Assembly (NCBI RefSeq): GCF_003610455.1
Contig: NZ_RAQK01000002.1
Location: 434,001-498,000, forward strand
Source of the DNA: Sulfitobacter guttiformis
GTDB taxonomy: Bacteria; Pseudomonadota; Alphaproteobacteria; Rhodobacterales; Rhodobacteraceae
DNA: 64,000 nucleotides
Reading direction: 5' to 3'
Part shown: positions 41,603-49,538 of the stretch, piece by piece
Position numbering within the stretch: the first letter of the stretch is position 1
Layout of the letters: each line of letters starts with the position of its first letter
Position numbers and translations under genes: made by a program
Notes under the pieces: generated by a model
What the model was told of the DNA's origin: nothing
Database searches by the model: none
The model's input: only the letters and a program-made list of their open reading frames with translations

Positions 41603-41642
41603 CCACTGACCGACAGGGCATCGCTTGCGATGTCCCGAGAGG
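41603..41642. repeat. Palindromic 40-base insert A in the transposase gene
   Basis: It interrupts the transposase between the RVETK and MHCVKLL codons. On the plus strand GGCATCGC-tt-GCGATGtCC forms a stem of about 9 bp, and the insert ends CCGAGAGG, as insert B does. Its length is not a multiple of three, so it destroys the frame. Confidence 0.6.
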
Positions 41643-41924
41643 TTTCGTTTCGACGCGACTCCGGCGGTAATACCCGGTCAGGTTTCGCCACAGAGAGCGA
41701 CCCAGGTACTTTGAGGATCGCACCGCTTCGTTGCGAGCTCTGGCGCCTGGTGTATTAGGCTTCCACATCTTGGCAGTCTTGCGCGGCGGGATGGCGGCAT
41801 GCGCATTGCGGGCTGCAATCGCGTCATAGCATTTGCGTATGTCGTAAGCACCATCGGCAGTGACGCTGCCAAGCTCCTGATCCGGAGCGATCTGACTGAG
41901 CAGGTCGGGAAGCATCGGCGCATC

Positions 41925-41966
41925 CTTTTGCCCGGCAGGCGATTGCAAAGCAATCTGCCGAGAGGG
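41925..41966. repeat. Palindromic 42-base insert B in the transposase gene
   Basis: It sits between the codons for SSSIG and DAPML. On the plus strand CGGCAggcGATTGC-aaa-GCAATCTGCCG forms an 11 bp stem with one bulge, followed by the shared CCGAGAGG. It adds 14 residues without breaking the frame. Confidence 0.6.
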
Positions 41967-42528
41967 GCCAATGCTGCTGCTCGTGACCTCGATCGCACGT
42001 ATCTCCTGCGCCTCCTCATCAATCCCGATGTGGATCTTGCGCCATAGGCGGCGTTTGGAGCCTCCATGCTTGCGAGCGTTCCACTCGCCTTCACCTTCAG
42101 CCTTGTTGCCTGTGCTATCCACCAATAGGTGCAGCGGCCCAGCTGATCCCTTATAAGGGATAGCGACGGCCAATGCCTTATGACGCCGACACAGGGTGCT
42201 GAAGTCAGGGACAGACCAGTCAAGCCCGACAAGCTTGAGCAAGCTTTCTACGAACCCCGTTGTCTGCCTCAACGGCAAACCGAACAGGACCTTCAGGGTC
42301 AGGCAGGCGTGAATGGCCTGATCACTGTAGGTTTGTTGACGTCCCCGTCGGCCAGAAGATCTCGCCTCCCACGCCATCTCAGGGTCGAACCAGATCGATA
42401 ACGATCCGCGCCGCTGCAATGAAAGGTTATACCCTGACCAGTTCCGGGTCTAGTATGTCGTCGGTGTCCAGGGGCGGTAATGGCACCTGCTACCACATTG
42501 GATTCAGGCAGTGAATCTCTTCAGGAGG

Positions 42529-42547
42529 CGATTTGTGCAACAAAGCC
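42529..42547 (-). repeat. Right inverted repeat of the IS element
   Basis: Reads GGCTTTGTTGCACAAATCG on the minus strand; a further G precedes it on that strand, so the true tip may be one base longer. Confidence 0.85.
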
Positions 42548-42673
42548 CATCCACTAACACATACACTTAAAGTTATCATCTAATTATTCTGCTTTAGAAA
42601 AAGCTTGCTCTGATCCGCATCCAATCGCTTGAATGGGCGGGTCAGGCAAAACTTCCTTAAAAAAACGCACGGC

Positions 42674-42703
42674 AGAACCGCAGACATAATATGCTGCGGT
42701 TCT
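42674..42703 (-). terminator. Probable terminator of the aroK-aroB operon
   Basis: AGAACCGCAG (42674-42683) and CTGCGGTTCT (42694-42703) are perfect inverted repeats with a 10-base loop. On the minus strand a run of seven T residues follows about 8 bases later. The rest of the 300-base gap between the IS element and aroB (42548-42851) shows no gene. Confidence 0.6.
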
Positions 42704-42851
42704 ACCTATTTGGCAGTGCCGGTATCCTATTTTACCTTACGCTACATGTCCTTGGGGCGTACGCAACTTGCGTTGATATTGCTAGATCTTCGAAAGGCGT
42801 GAGTTGGTCGCCTCTAGACGTTGACAATAGTAAGCAGCCGATCGGCTCCGC

Positions 42852-43970
42852 CTAACGTCCGCGAACTGACAGTGCTTCTGCCAATAGCGCCAGCACATCT
42901 GCCATCGCCACCTCGCCGGAGACAAAAGAAGTGCCAATGCCCCGCGAAAGGATGAATCGCAACTGGCCTTCGACCACTTTTTTATCCTGCCCCATAAGCG
43001 CCAGCAGCGCCTGAGCATCGGGCAATTCGCCCTCAATATCCGACAAGTCAACTTTCATACCCATTGCACGCAGATGTGCGCGCACGCGGCTTGGGGCCTC
43101 TTGCGCGCACAGACCCATCCGCGACGACAACTCGAACGCCAGCGCGCACCCGATGGCAACCCCCTCACCGTGCAGCAGACGATCAGAGTATCCGGTCGCG
43201 GCCTCTAGCGCGTGACCGAAAGTATGTCCGAGGTTCAGCAAGGCGCGCTCACCCTGCTCTGTCTCGTCACGCACGACGATATCTGCCTTCATCTGGACTG
43301 AGCGACGCACGGCCTCGATTCGCGCCTCACCGCTCCCCTCGGTCAGTGCGGTGCCGTTTTCTTCGAGCCAATCAAAGAAGTCCGCATCCCCCAGCAGGCC
43401 ATATTTGACTACCTCGCCATAGCCTGCGAGAAAATCCCGCGGGGCCAGCGTGCCCAGCACAGATGTATCGGCCAGTACCAGCGACGGCTGGTGGAACGCG
43501 CCCACAAGATTCTTGCCGTGGCGCGTATTGATCCCCGTCTTACCCCCTACCGAACTGTCGACCTGTGCCAGCAGCGAGGTGGGAATTTGCACAAATCGCA
43601 CGCCGCGTCGCAGGGTCGCTGCGGCGAATCCGACCAGATCACCGATCACCCCGCCGCCAAAGGCGACAACGACATCGCCGCGCTCGATCTGCTGATCAAG
43701 CAGCCATTCGACGCAGCGCATAAGTTCCGCCCAGCATTTTGTCGCCTCGCCCGCCGGAAGGGTTAACGCCTCGACGCGGATACCTTGTGCGGCGAATCCG
43801 GTGCGCAACGCGTCAAGGTGGAGGGCGGCTACATTTTCATCGGTTATAACAGCAACGCGGGCGCGTTTAAGCAGCGGCGCCACCTGCGCACCGGCCTGCC
43901 CCAACAGCCCCGGCCCGATCTGAACATCATAGGCGCGCCCCGGCAGGGCGACATGCACACATGCGTTCAT
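42852..43970 (-). CDS. aroB: 3-dehydroquinate synthase
   Basis: Second step of the shikimate pathway, cyclising DAHP with NAD and zinc. The 372-residue product has the NAD-binding VAFGGGVIGDLVGFAAAT, the DSSVGGKTGINTRHGKNLVGAFHQP block and the zinc ligands in NLGHTFGHALEAATGY and LLHGEGVAIG. Its start overlaps the aroK stop by 4 bases. Confidence 0.97.
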   Translation of the reverse strand: MNACVHVALPGRAYDVQIGPGLLGQAGAQVAPLLKRARVAVITDENVAALHLDALRTGFAAQGIRVEALTLPAGEATKCWAELMRCVEWLLDQQIERGDVVVAFGGGVIGDLVGFAAATLRRGVRFVQIPTSLLAQVDSSVGGKTGINTRHGKNLVGAFHQPSLVLADTSVLGTLAPRDFLAGYGEVVKYGLLGDADFFDWLEENGTALTEGSGEARIEAVRRSVQMKADIVVRDETEQGERALLNLGHTFGHALEAATGYSDRLLHGEGVAIGCALAFELSSRMGLCAQEAPSRVRAHLRAMGMKVDLSDIEGELPDAQALLALMGQDKKVVEGQLRFILSRGIGTSFVSGEVAMADVLALLAEALSVRGR

Positions 43971-44560
43971 TGGACTTCTTCCATCACATCGGGCCGCGTC
44001 AGCAGCGTGTCGATTACCCGTAGCGCCATAGCATCAATCGAAAGATCCGGCGCACAGGTAACCTTAAGCTCGGCCAACCGGTAAACCGGCGTACGGGCAG
44101 CAAAAATCTCAGCGAGCGTGGCGCGGGGATTGGCGGTCCGCAGCAAGGGCCTCGTATCTTTGTGGCGCACACGCGCCCACAACAGATCCAGCGGTGCATC
44201 AAGCCACAGCGCAACGCCCTTTTTGCTGATGTTTTCGCGGTTGACCTGAGCGAGATATGCACCGCCTCCGGTAGACAAAATTCCGCTTTGTGTTTCCAGA
44301 AGCCTACGGATCACCTCAGCCTCGCGCTTGCGGAAAAAAACCTCGCCGTCGCGCTGGAATATCTCGGGGACCGACAGGTTCGCGGCGGCTTCGATCTCGG
44401 CATCACTGTCCAGAAACGGCACCGAAAGTTTGACGGCAACCGCACGGCCTACTGCCGTCTTGCCAGCACCCATCATACCCACCAAGGCCACCGTCTTTTT
44501 CAGACGGAAGCGGCGGGCCGGTCGGCGGATGTCAGCCGTGGATGGATCATTTTCTCGCAT
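43967..44560 (-). CDS. aroK: Shikimate kinase
   Basis: Phosphorylates shikimate with ATP. In the 197-residue product the P-loop is GMMGAGKTAVGRAVA (about residues 28-42), the shikimate-binding aspartate pair is in FLDSDAEIE, and GGGAYL and the lid RPLLR are present. The N-terminal roughly 20 basic residues form an extension common in alphaproteobacteria. It is coupled to aroB. Confidence 0.96.
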   Translation of the reverse strand: MRENDPSTADIRRPARRFRLKKTVALVGMMGAGKTAVGRAVAVKLSVPFLDSDAEIEAAANLSVPEIFQRDGEVFFRKREAEVIRRLLETQSGILSTGGGAYLAQVNRENISKKGVALWLDAPLDLLWARVRHKDTRPLLRTANPRATLAEIFAARTPVYRLAELKVTCAPDLSIDAMALRVIDTLLTRPDVMEEVQ

Positions 44561-44637
44561 TTGTATCTGAATGACGTGATCTTACCGGAAAGGCCATATA
44601 TAGTTTCGGAAAATAATAGCAAATCGGGCAAAATTTC

Positions 44638-44790
44638 ATGTTGGGCAAACTCTTCAAGCTTCTGTTTATCCTTGCGATTCTCGGATTCATCGGACTTGTG
44701 GGCTTTGCCTACCTCGGACCTGAGCTGGGGTTCGACTTCGCCCCCCCCGCGCAAGAGGTCCGGATGCCCGTGACATTACCGGGGCAATAG
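44638..44790 (+). CDS. 50-residue single-span membrane protein
   Basis: The product has one N-terminal membrane span (LFKLLFILAILGFIGLVGFAYLG) and a short proline-rich tail (FDFAPPAQEVRMPVTLPGQ). I recall similar short proteins next to aroK in other roseobacters. It is divergent from aroK and ends one base before the start of the large periplasmic protein, so the two and xerD probably form one operon. No function is known. The ribosome-binding site is weak. Confidence 0.65.
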   Translation: MLGKLFKLLFILAILGFIGLVGFAYLGPELGFDFAPPAQEVRMPVTLPGQ

Positions 44791-44791
44791 G

Positions 44792-46393
44792 ATGGCGGGA
44801 CATCAGTACTGGCGGGCACTACGAACTGTTTGTGTAGGGCTGCTATTGCCAATGGCACATGGCGCATATGCACAGACAGCAGCGCCCTTGTCGGTTATCG
44901 ACTGGCTAGACAATCCTGTTCCCTTGGCCGAAATGCCCCGCGCGCCTGCTGTCAAACCCCAGCAAAAAATCGAATCCATTGATGAGCCTGCGGTCACCGA
45001 CACGGGCACGGCCCCGCAGATCACCAGCCGTCCCCTGACATCAGCAGCCCCCATGATGGTCGGGCTGGCCCCTATGGCGATGACCGGTATGCAGCCTGAT
45101 CTGTGGACCGGCAGCGATGTCGACAGTCTGGTGCGCCGCATTGCATCCCTACCCGATCTTGATCTGCCCGCCGCAAACGCGCTGCTGTTCACCGTACTTC
45201 TGGCCGAGGCGAATGCCCCTTCAGGCGGCGATACCGCTCAGGACACCCTGACAAAGGCGCGGGTTGGCAAACTGATGACGCTGGGCGCCATTGATCCCGC
45301 ACTTGCCCTGATAGAGCAGGCTGGCGCGGCTACGTCACCGGTGCTGTTTGACCTTTGGATGGAACTGAGCCTACTGGTCGGGACCGAAGATGACGCCTGC
45401 GGAGCGCTATCCCGTGCTCCCCGCCTGACCGATAATACCGCCACCAAGATATTTTGCGCCGCGCGGAGCGGCGATTGGGACACAGCAGCTTTGACGTTCA
45501 GCACCGCCTCCGCACTGTCTTTAGTGCCGCGCGAAACGCTTGACGTGCTCGACCGGTTTCTCAATCCGGACCTCTTCGAGACTGCCCCGCCCCTGCCCGC
45601 GCCGCGCGAGATGGATCCGCTCACATTTCGCCTCTTTGAGACTATAGGAGAGCCACTGCCAACCGGCCCGCTGCCCCGCACCTATGCCTTTGCCGATCTG
45701 CGCGACATCACCGGTTGGAAGTCTCAACTGGAGGCGGCAGAGCGTTTGACCCGCGCCGGAGCACTGCCCGAAAACCGCCTGCTGGGTTTATACACCGATA
45801 GAAGAGCAGCCGCATCGGGCGGCATATGGGACCGTGTACGCGCTGTACAAATGTTTGACGCCGCGCTGGCGAGTGCCGATGCACAAACTGTCGCCAATAC
45901 ACTGCCCGCTGTCTGGCGTGAAATGAAAAGTGCAGAACTTGAGGTCAGTTTCGCCACCTCCTTCCAGGAGCGTTTGAGCGCAATCACCCTTAGTGGCGAG
46001 GCGGCCATAACGCAGGCCCGCATCGGCTTGCTGTCCCCCGCCTACGAGAGCACTGCCACTGCAATGGCCAGCGATATTAGGCTGGGCGAGGATACCGAAC
46101 TGATCCGCGCGGTTGCAGGCGGTGAAGTGTCAGGGGAAGCGCCGTCAACCCCGCTGCCTCGCGCGATCCACGATGCATTTTCGTCCCCCACACCCAATGC
46201 AACATGGGTCGGCATGGCACAATCCGGCCAACTGGGTGAGGCACTGATCGCCACACTCGATGCACTGCGTGATGGCGCACGCGGCGATTCGCGTGCATTA
46301 CGCGAGGCCCTTGGTACCCTGCGCGCCCTTGGACTTGAGGATACAGCACGGCGCGCATCGCTCCAGATCCTCCTGCTTGAGCGGACCCCATGA
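44792..46393 (+). CDS. Large exported protein of unknown function, upstream of xerD
   Basis: A 533-residue protein. A signal peptide (about 1-27, ending HGAYA) is followed by a proline-rich linker (about 40-90) and a mostly helical, alanine-rich body without catalytic motifs that I can see. The helical repeats (for example LRALGLEDTARRASLQILLLE at the end) could form a solenoid. I recall unnamed proteins at this position in related genomes. It overlaps xerD by 4 bases (ATGA), so its level is tied to the recombinase. Confidence 0.75.
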   Translation: MAGHQYWRALRTVCVGLLLPMAHGAYAQTAAPLSVIDWLDNPVPLAEMPRAPAVKPQQKIESIDEPAVTDTGTAPQITSRPLTSAAPMMVGLAPMAMTGMQPDLWTGSDVDSLVRRIASLPDLDLPAANALLFTVLLAEANAPSGGDTAQDTLTKARVGKLMTLGAIDPALALIEQAGAATSPVLFDLWMELSLLVGTEDDACGALSRAPRLTDNTATKIFCAARSGDWDTAALTFSTASALSLVPRETLDVLDRFLNPDLFETAPPLPAPREMDPLTFRLFETIGEPLPTGPLPRTYAFADLRDITGWKSQLEAAERLTRAGALPENRLLGLYTDRRAAASGGIWDRVRAVQMFDAALASADAQTVANTLPAVWREMKSAELEVSFATSFQERLSAITLSGEAAITQARIGLLSPAYESTATAMASDIRLGEDTELIRAVAGGEVSGEAPSTPLPRAIHDAFSSPTPNATWVGMAQSGQLGEALIATLDALRDGARGDSRALREALGTLRALGLEDTARRASLQILLLERTP

Positions 46394-47367
46394 GCGAGCG
46401 AAGCCCTTCGGGCTGGATTTCGATGTTTCTGGAAGCACAAGCCGCCGAGCTGGGAGCTGCAACAAACACGCTGTTGGCCTACGGGCGCGACCTAAAGGAT
46501 TTTGACGGCTGGCTGGCGCGCCGCGGCACCGGCTTTGCGGATGTGGCGCGCAGCGATGTTGAGGATTACCTTGTGTATTGTGATGCTCAGGGTTTCGCAA
46601 AATCTACCCGTGCGCGCCGGCTGTCGGCAGTGAAACAACTCTACCGCTTTGCCTTTGAGGAGGGATTGCGCAGCGACAACCCCGCCATCCAGATCAGCGG
46701 CCCCGGACAGGACAAACGCCTGCCAAAGATCCTGTCGGTCGAGGAGGTTGACCGCTTACTGTCCGCTTCCCGCAGTCTGGGGCGAAACGATACCGATCGC
46801 GTGCGCAATACCTGCCTGATGGAGCTTTTGTACGCCACCGGCATGCGGGTAAGCGAACTGGTCGGCCTGCCTGTGAGTGCAACACGCGGCGATCCCCGTT
46901 TGCTGCTGATCCTCGGCAAAGGCGGCAAGGAACGCATGGTACCACTGTCGCCCGATGCCCGCGAAGCGCTGGCACTGTGGATTCGAATGCGCGACGGGAC
47001 CGAGGCACAAAATGCCGCACTAAAAAAACCGGCCTCTAAATACCTGTTCCCATCCCGTGGTGCGGAGGGCCACCTGACGCGTCACCGCTTTTATCTGTTG
47101 ATAAAGGAAATCGCCGTGGCTGCCGGTGTGGATCCGTCCAAAGTCACGCCACACACCCTGCGTCACGCTTTTGCAACCCATCTGCTGGCAGGCGGCGCCG
47201 ATTTGCGCGCGATCCAGACGATGCTGGGACATGCCGATGTCGCAACGACCGAAATATACACCCACGTCCTCGAAGCGCGCCTGTCAGAGCTGGTGTTGGA
47301 GCATCATCCCCTGTCGGCATCTGCAATCCGCAAGGCGGATGGCAAAACATCTTCGGACGGCCAATAG
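46390..47367 (+). CDS. xerD: Site-specific tyrosine recombinase XerD
   Basis: With XerC it resolves chromosome dimers at dif. The 325-residue product has a SAM-like core-binding domain (about 8-95) and a catalytic domain with all active residues visible: R153 (GMRVSEL), K177 (GKGGKER), H255 and R258 (HTLRH), H281 (LGHAD) and Y290 (EIYTHV). Its 3' end overlaps the convergent phosphoesterase gene by 64 bases, which is unusually deep for a core gene. Confidence 0.93.
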   Translation: MSERSPSGWISMFLEAQAAELGAATNTLLAYGRDLKDFDGWLARRGTGFADVARSDVEDYLVYCDAQGFAKSTRARRLSAVKQLYRFAFEEGLRSDNPAIQISGPGQDKRLPKILSVEEVDRLLSASRSLGRNDTDRVRNTCLMELLYATGMRVSELVGLPVSATRGDPRLLLILGKGGKERMVPLSPDAREALALWIRMRDGTEAQNAALKKPASKYLFPSRGAEGHLTRHRFYLLIKEIAVAAGVDPSKVTPHTLRHAFATHLLAGGADLRAIQTMLGHADVATTEIYTHVLEARLSELVLEHHPLSASAIRKADGKTSSDGQ

Positions 47368-48122
47368 CCCCGCAAAAGCGCATCGCGATAATCTGCCGGC
47401 AAATGCGCCGCATCCATATCGGCGGCAGCCGCCGCTGCGTCATAATCAAGTGTCTCGATACTGAACGCGCCATTGCGCATCTGGGCAAACCGCGTCTGCG
47501 CCGCACCGTCATGGGGCGGCATACCGATCACACCCGCATTCATCCACTGCCCGCGTGCCGTTTGGCGCATAAAAGGCAGGCCCGAATGCCCAGCAATCAC
47601 ACCATCGAGGGGGCCTGTCACGGCTTCCAGCGCCGTCCACTCCGCCTCGAACACCTCCGCTGTATCTGTCTCCCAGATAAAGCGCGCAATATCGCGCACC
47701 CCGCCGTGCAAAACCCCGTACCGTTTGCCGTGATGGACAAAGCTCAGCGTATCGGGCAGGCCCGCCATCCACGTCCGGTCCGCCGCGCCAAGCTGCGACT
47801 GCGCGAACGCATACCACGCAACGCTGAGACGGTCACAGGTCGTTCCCTCCTCAAAGCCGCAACCGCAATCAGCAGCACTCTGGGCCAACTGCATCTCGCA
47901 ATTGCCTGCCAGTACTGCACAGCCCGACGCGCGCACCGCCGCAACGCACGACAGCGGCGCACCGCAATAGGCGACAATATCACCGGTGCAGATCACATGA
48001 TCAGCCGCAATGCCCCTCAAGCGCGCCTGCGCCAATACCGCCTGCGTGGCCTGCAAATTGCTGTAAGGCCCGCCAAACAGCAGCACATCTCCGTCCAGCA
48101 CGCCCAAATCACGATGTTTCAT
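47304..48122 (-). CDS. Metallophosphoesterase-fold protein with degenerate metal motifs
   Basis: A 272-residue protein of the YfcE-like calcineurin fold. GDIVAYC (for GDxVxxG), GNCE (for GNHD), LHGG and GHSG can be assigned. The first GDxHG motif is replaced by FGGPYSNLQA. This pattern is shared, as I recall, by a family common in roseobacters. It may bind metal differently or act on an unusual substrate. The ATG at 48122 follows AAGGAGG. It overlaps xerD convergently. Confidence 0.8.
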   Translation of the reverse strand: MKHRDLGVLDGDVLLFGGPYSNLQATQAVLAQARLRGIAADHVICTGDIVAYCGAPLSCVAAVRASGCAVLAGNCEMQLAQSAADCGCGFEEGTTCDRLSVAWYAFAQSQLGAADRTWMAGLPDTLSFVHHGKRYGVLHGGVRDIARFIWETDTAEVFEAEWTALEAVTGPLDGVIAGHSGLPFMRQTARGQWMNAGVIGMPPHDGAAQTRFAQMRNGAFSIETLDYDAAAAAADMDAAHLPADYRDALLRGYWPSEDVLPSALRIADADRG

Positions 48123-48193
48123 GTGCACGCCTCCTTGATTGCGGCAGGGCATAACCCCATAACAGGTCCAGTCACCCAAGGAAGGTTTCCCAC

Positions 48194-49501
48194 ATGGATT
48201 TGCCACAGGCAACGATAGATGCATCGTTCTGGATTTCAATTTCGATCATCTTGTTTCTTCTTATCCTGTCGGGATTTTTCTCGGGATCGGAGACCGCCCT
48301 CACGGCTGCGTCGCGTGGCAAATTGCGCGTGCAGGCCGATAAGGGGTCTGCGGGTGCACAGCGCGCGCTGAATATCACCGAAGACAACGAGCGGTTGATC
48401 GGATCGGTGCTGCTGGGCAACAACCTCGTCAATATCCTTGCGGCCTCGCTTGCGACTGCGCTTTTCACGCGGCTGTTCGGTGAAAGCGGTGTCGCGCTTG
48501 CGACACTGGTGATGACGCTGCTGGTGCTGATCTTTGCCGAAGTGCTGCCAAAAACCTATGCGATCACCAATGCCGAGCGCGCAGCGGCGCTGGTATCAGG
48601 CCCGATCAGGATTGTCGTTCTGGTGTTCTCCCCTGTGGTGAGTGTGGTGCGCCTGCTGGTGCGCACAATGTTGCGCATTCTGGGTGTTGCGGTTGACCCC
48701 GACATCAACATCCTTGCCGTGCGCGAAGAAATCGCGGGTGCATTGCAACTGGGCCATTCCGAAGGGGTCGTCGAAAAGGAAGACCGCGACCGCATCCTTG
48801 GCGCACTCGATCTGCGCGACCGTGTCGTGGAGGAAATCATGCTCCACCGCTCGGGCATCGAGATGATTGATGCTGGCAATGATCCATCCGATATCCTTGA
48901 GCAGTGTTTACGCTCCAACCACACCCGCCTGCCGATCTATCGCGACGATCCCGAAAACATCATCGGCGTAATCCATGCAAAAGATTTGCTGCGTGCGATG
49001 TATAAACTCATAGCCGGCACAAAAGACGGCGCTGCCGCGCTCAAGGAATTTGACATCGCGGATGTCGCGATGGAGCCCTATTTTGTGCCTGAAACCTCAA
49101 CACTGGACGAGCAGATGCGCCAGTTCCTGCATCGCCGCACGCATTTTGCGCTGGTGGTCGATGAATACGGAACCTTGCAGGGGCTTATCACGCTCGAAGA
49201 CATTCTCGAAGAAATTGTCGGGGAGATTACCGACGAGTTCGATCCGCTGGCCGATCACGGTGTTAAAACCGACAGCGATGGCCAGTTCTTGATCGACGGG
49301 GCAATGACGATCCGTGATCTTAACCGTGCAAACGACTGGAACCTGCCCGATGACGAGGCCAATACCGTGGCCGGTCTGGTCATACACGAGGCGCAGATGA
49401 TCCCGACCCGCGGTCAGGTGTTCTTGTTCCACGGCTTTCGCTTCGAGGTACTGGCGCGCGAAGGGAACCGGATTACAAAACTTAAAATGCGGCCTCTTTG
49501 A
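48194..49501 (+). CDS. CNNM/CorC-HlyC-type membrane protein with CBS domains
   Basis: A 435-residue protein often annotated as hemolysin C family. Layout: an N-terminal DUF21 membrane domain with three to four spans (about 10-190; FFSGSETALTAASRG, LGNNLVNILAASLATALF), two CBS domains (about 215-340; HTRLPIYRDDPENIIGVIHAKDLL, FALVVDEYGTLQGLITLEDILEEIVGEI) and a C-terminal CorC domain. Such proteins take part in magnesium or cobalt efflux rather than haemolysis. Confidence 0.92.
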   Translation: MDLPQATIDASFWISISIILFLLILSGFFSGSETALTAASRGKLRVQADKGSAGAQRALNITEDNERLIGSVLLGNNLVNILAASLATALFTRLFGESGVALATLVMTLLVLIFAEVLPKTYAITNAERAAALVSGPIRIVVLVFSPVVSVVRLLVRTMLRILGVAVDPDINILAVREEIAGALQLGHSEGVVEKEDRDRILGALDLRDRVVEEIMLHRSGIEMIDAGNDPSDILEQCLRSNHTRLPIYRDDPENIIGVIHAKDLLRAMYKLIAGTKDGAAALKEFDIADVAMEPYFVPETSTLDEQMRQFLHRRTHFALVVDEYGTLQGLITLEDILEEIVGEITDEFDPLADHGVKTDSDGQFLIDGAMTIRDLNRANDWNLPDDEANTVAGLVIHEAQMIPTRGQVFLFHGFRFEVLAREGNRITKLKMRPL

Positions 49502-49538
49502 CAGACAGCCACCGCACCAGCACAGGCATCACATCCGT

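Larger units (their letters stand above)
41465..42467 (-). pseudogene. IS5-family transposase, disrupted
   Basis: A DDE transposase of the IS427 type. The residues D, D and E are visible in LLVDSTGNK, TADGAYD and RSRVETK; further family blocks are IWFDPEM, LKVLFGLPLRQTTGF and DWSVPDFSTLCRR. Three defects are seen. A TAG at 42450-42452 interrupts the N-terminus. A 42-base in-frame insert (41925-41966) adds 14 residues before DAPMLPDLL. A 40-base insert (41603-41642) right after the catalytic RVETK shifts the frame, so the true C-terminus (MHCVKLLGQRLSARDFER ... IPRTVAVG, stop at 41465) is read in another frame. The exact start is uncertain. Confidence 0.85.
41412..42547 (-). mobile_element. 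IS5-family insertion sequence (IS427-like), degenerate
   Basis: The element is bounded by inverted ends GGCTTTrTTGCACAAATCG (41412-41430 and the complement of 42529-42547), which differ at one base. It holds one transposase gene on the minus strand that is broken by a nonsense codon and by a frameshifting insert. The same dinucleotide CA flanks both ends, too short to prove a target duplication. It has cut the integrase gene on its left. With the transposase broken it should not move by itself. Confidence 0.85.

Noticed and set aside
41222..41758. Plus-strand open frame of 178 codons
   Set aside because: It is a chimera of the integrase remnant and antisense sequence of the transposase across the IS end, not a gene.
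47403..48218. Plus-strand open frame of 271 codons
   Set aside because: It is antisense to the phosphoesterase-fold gene, which has recognisable motifs and a strong ribosome-binding site.
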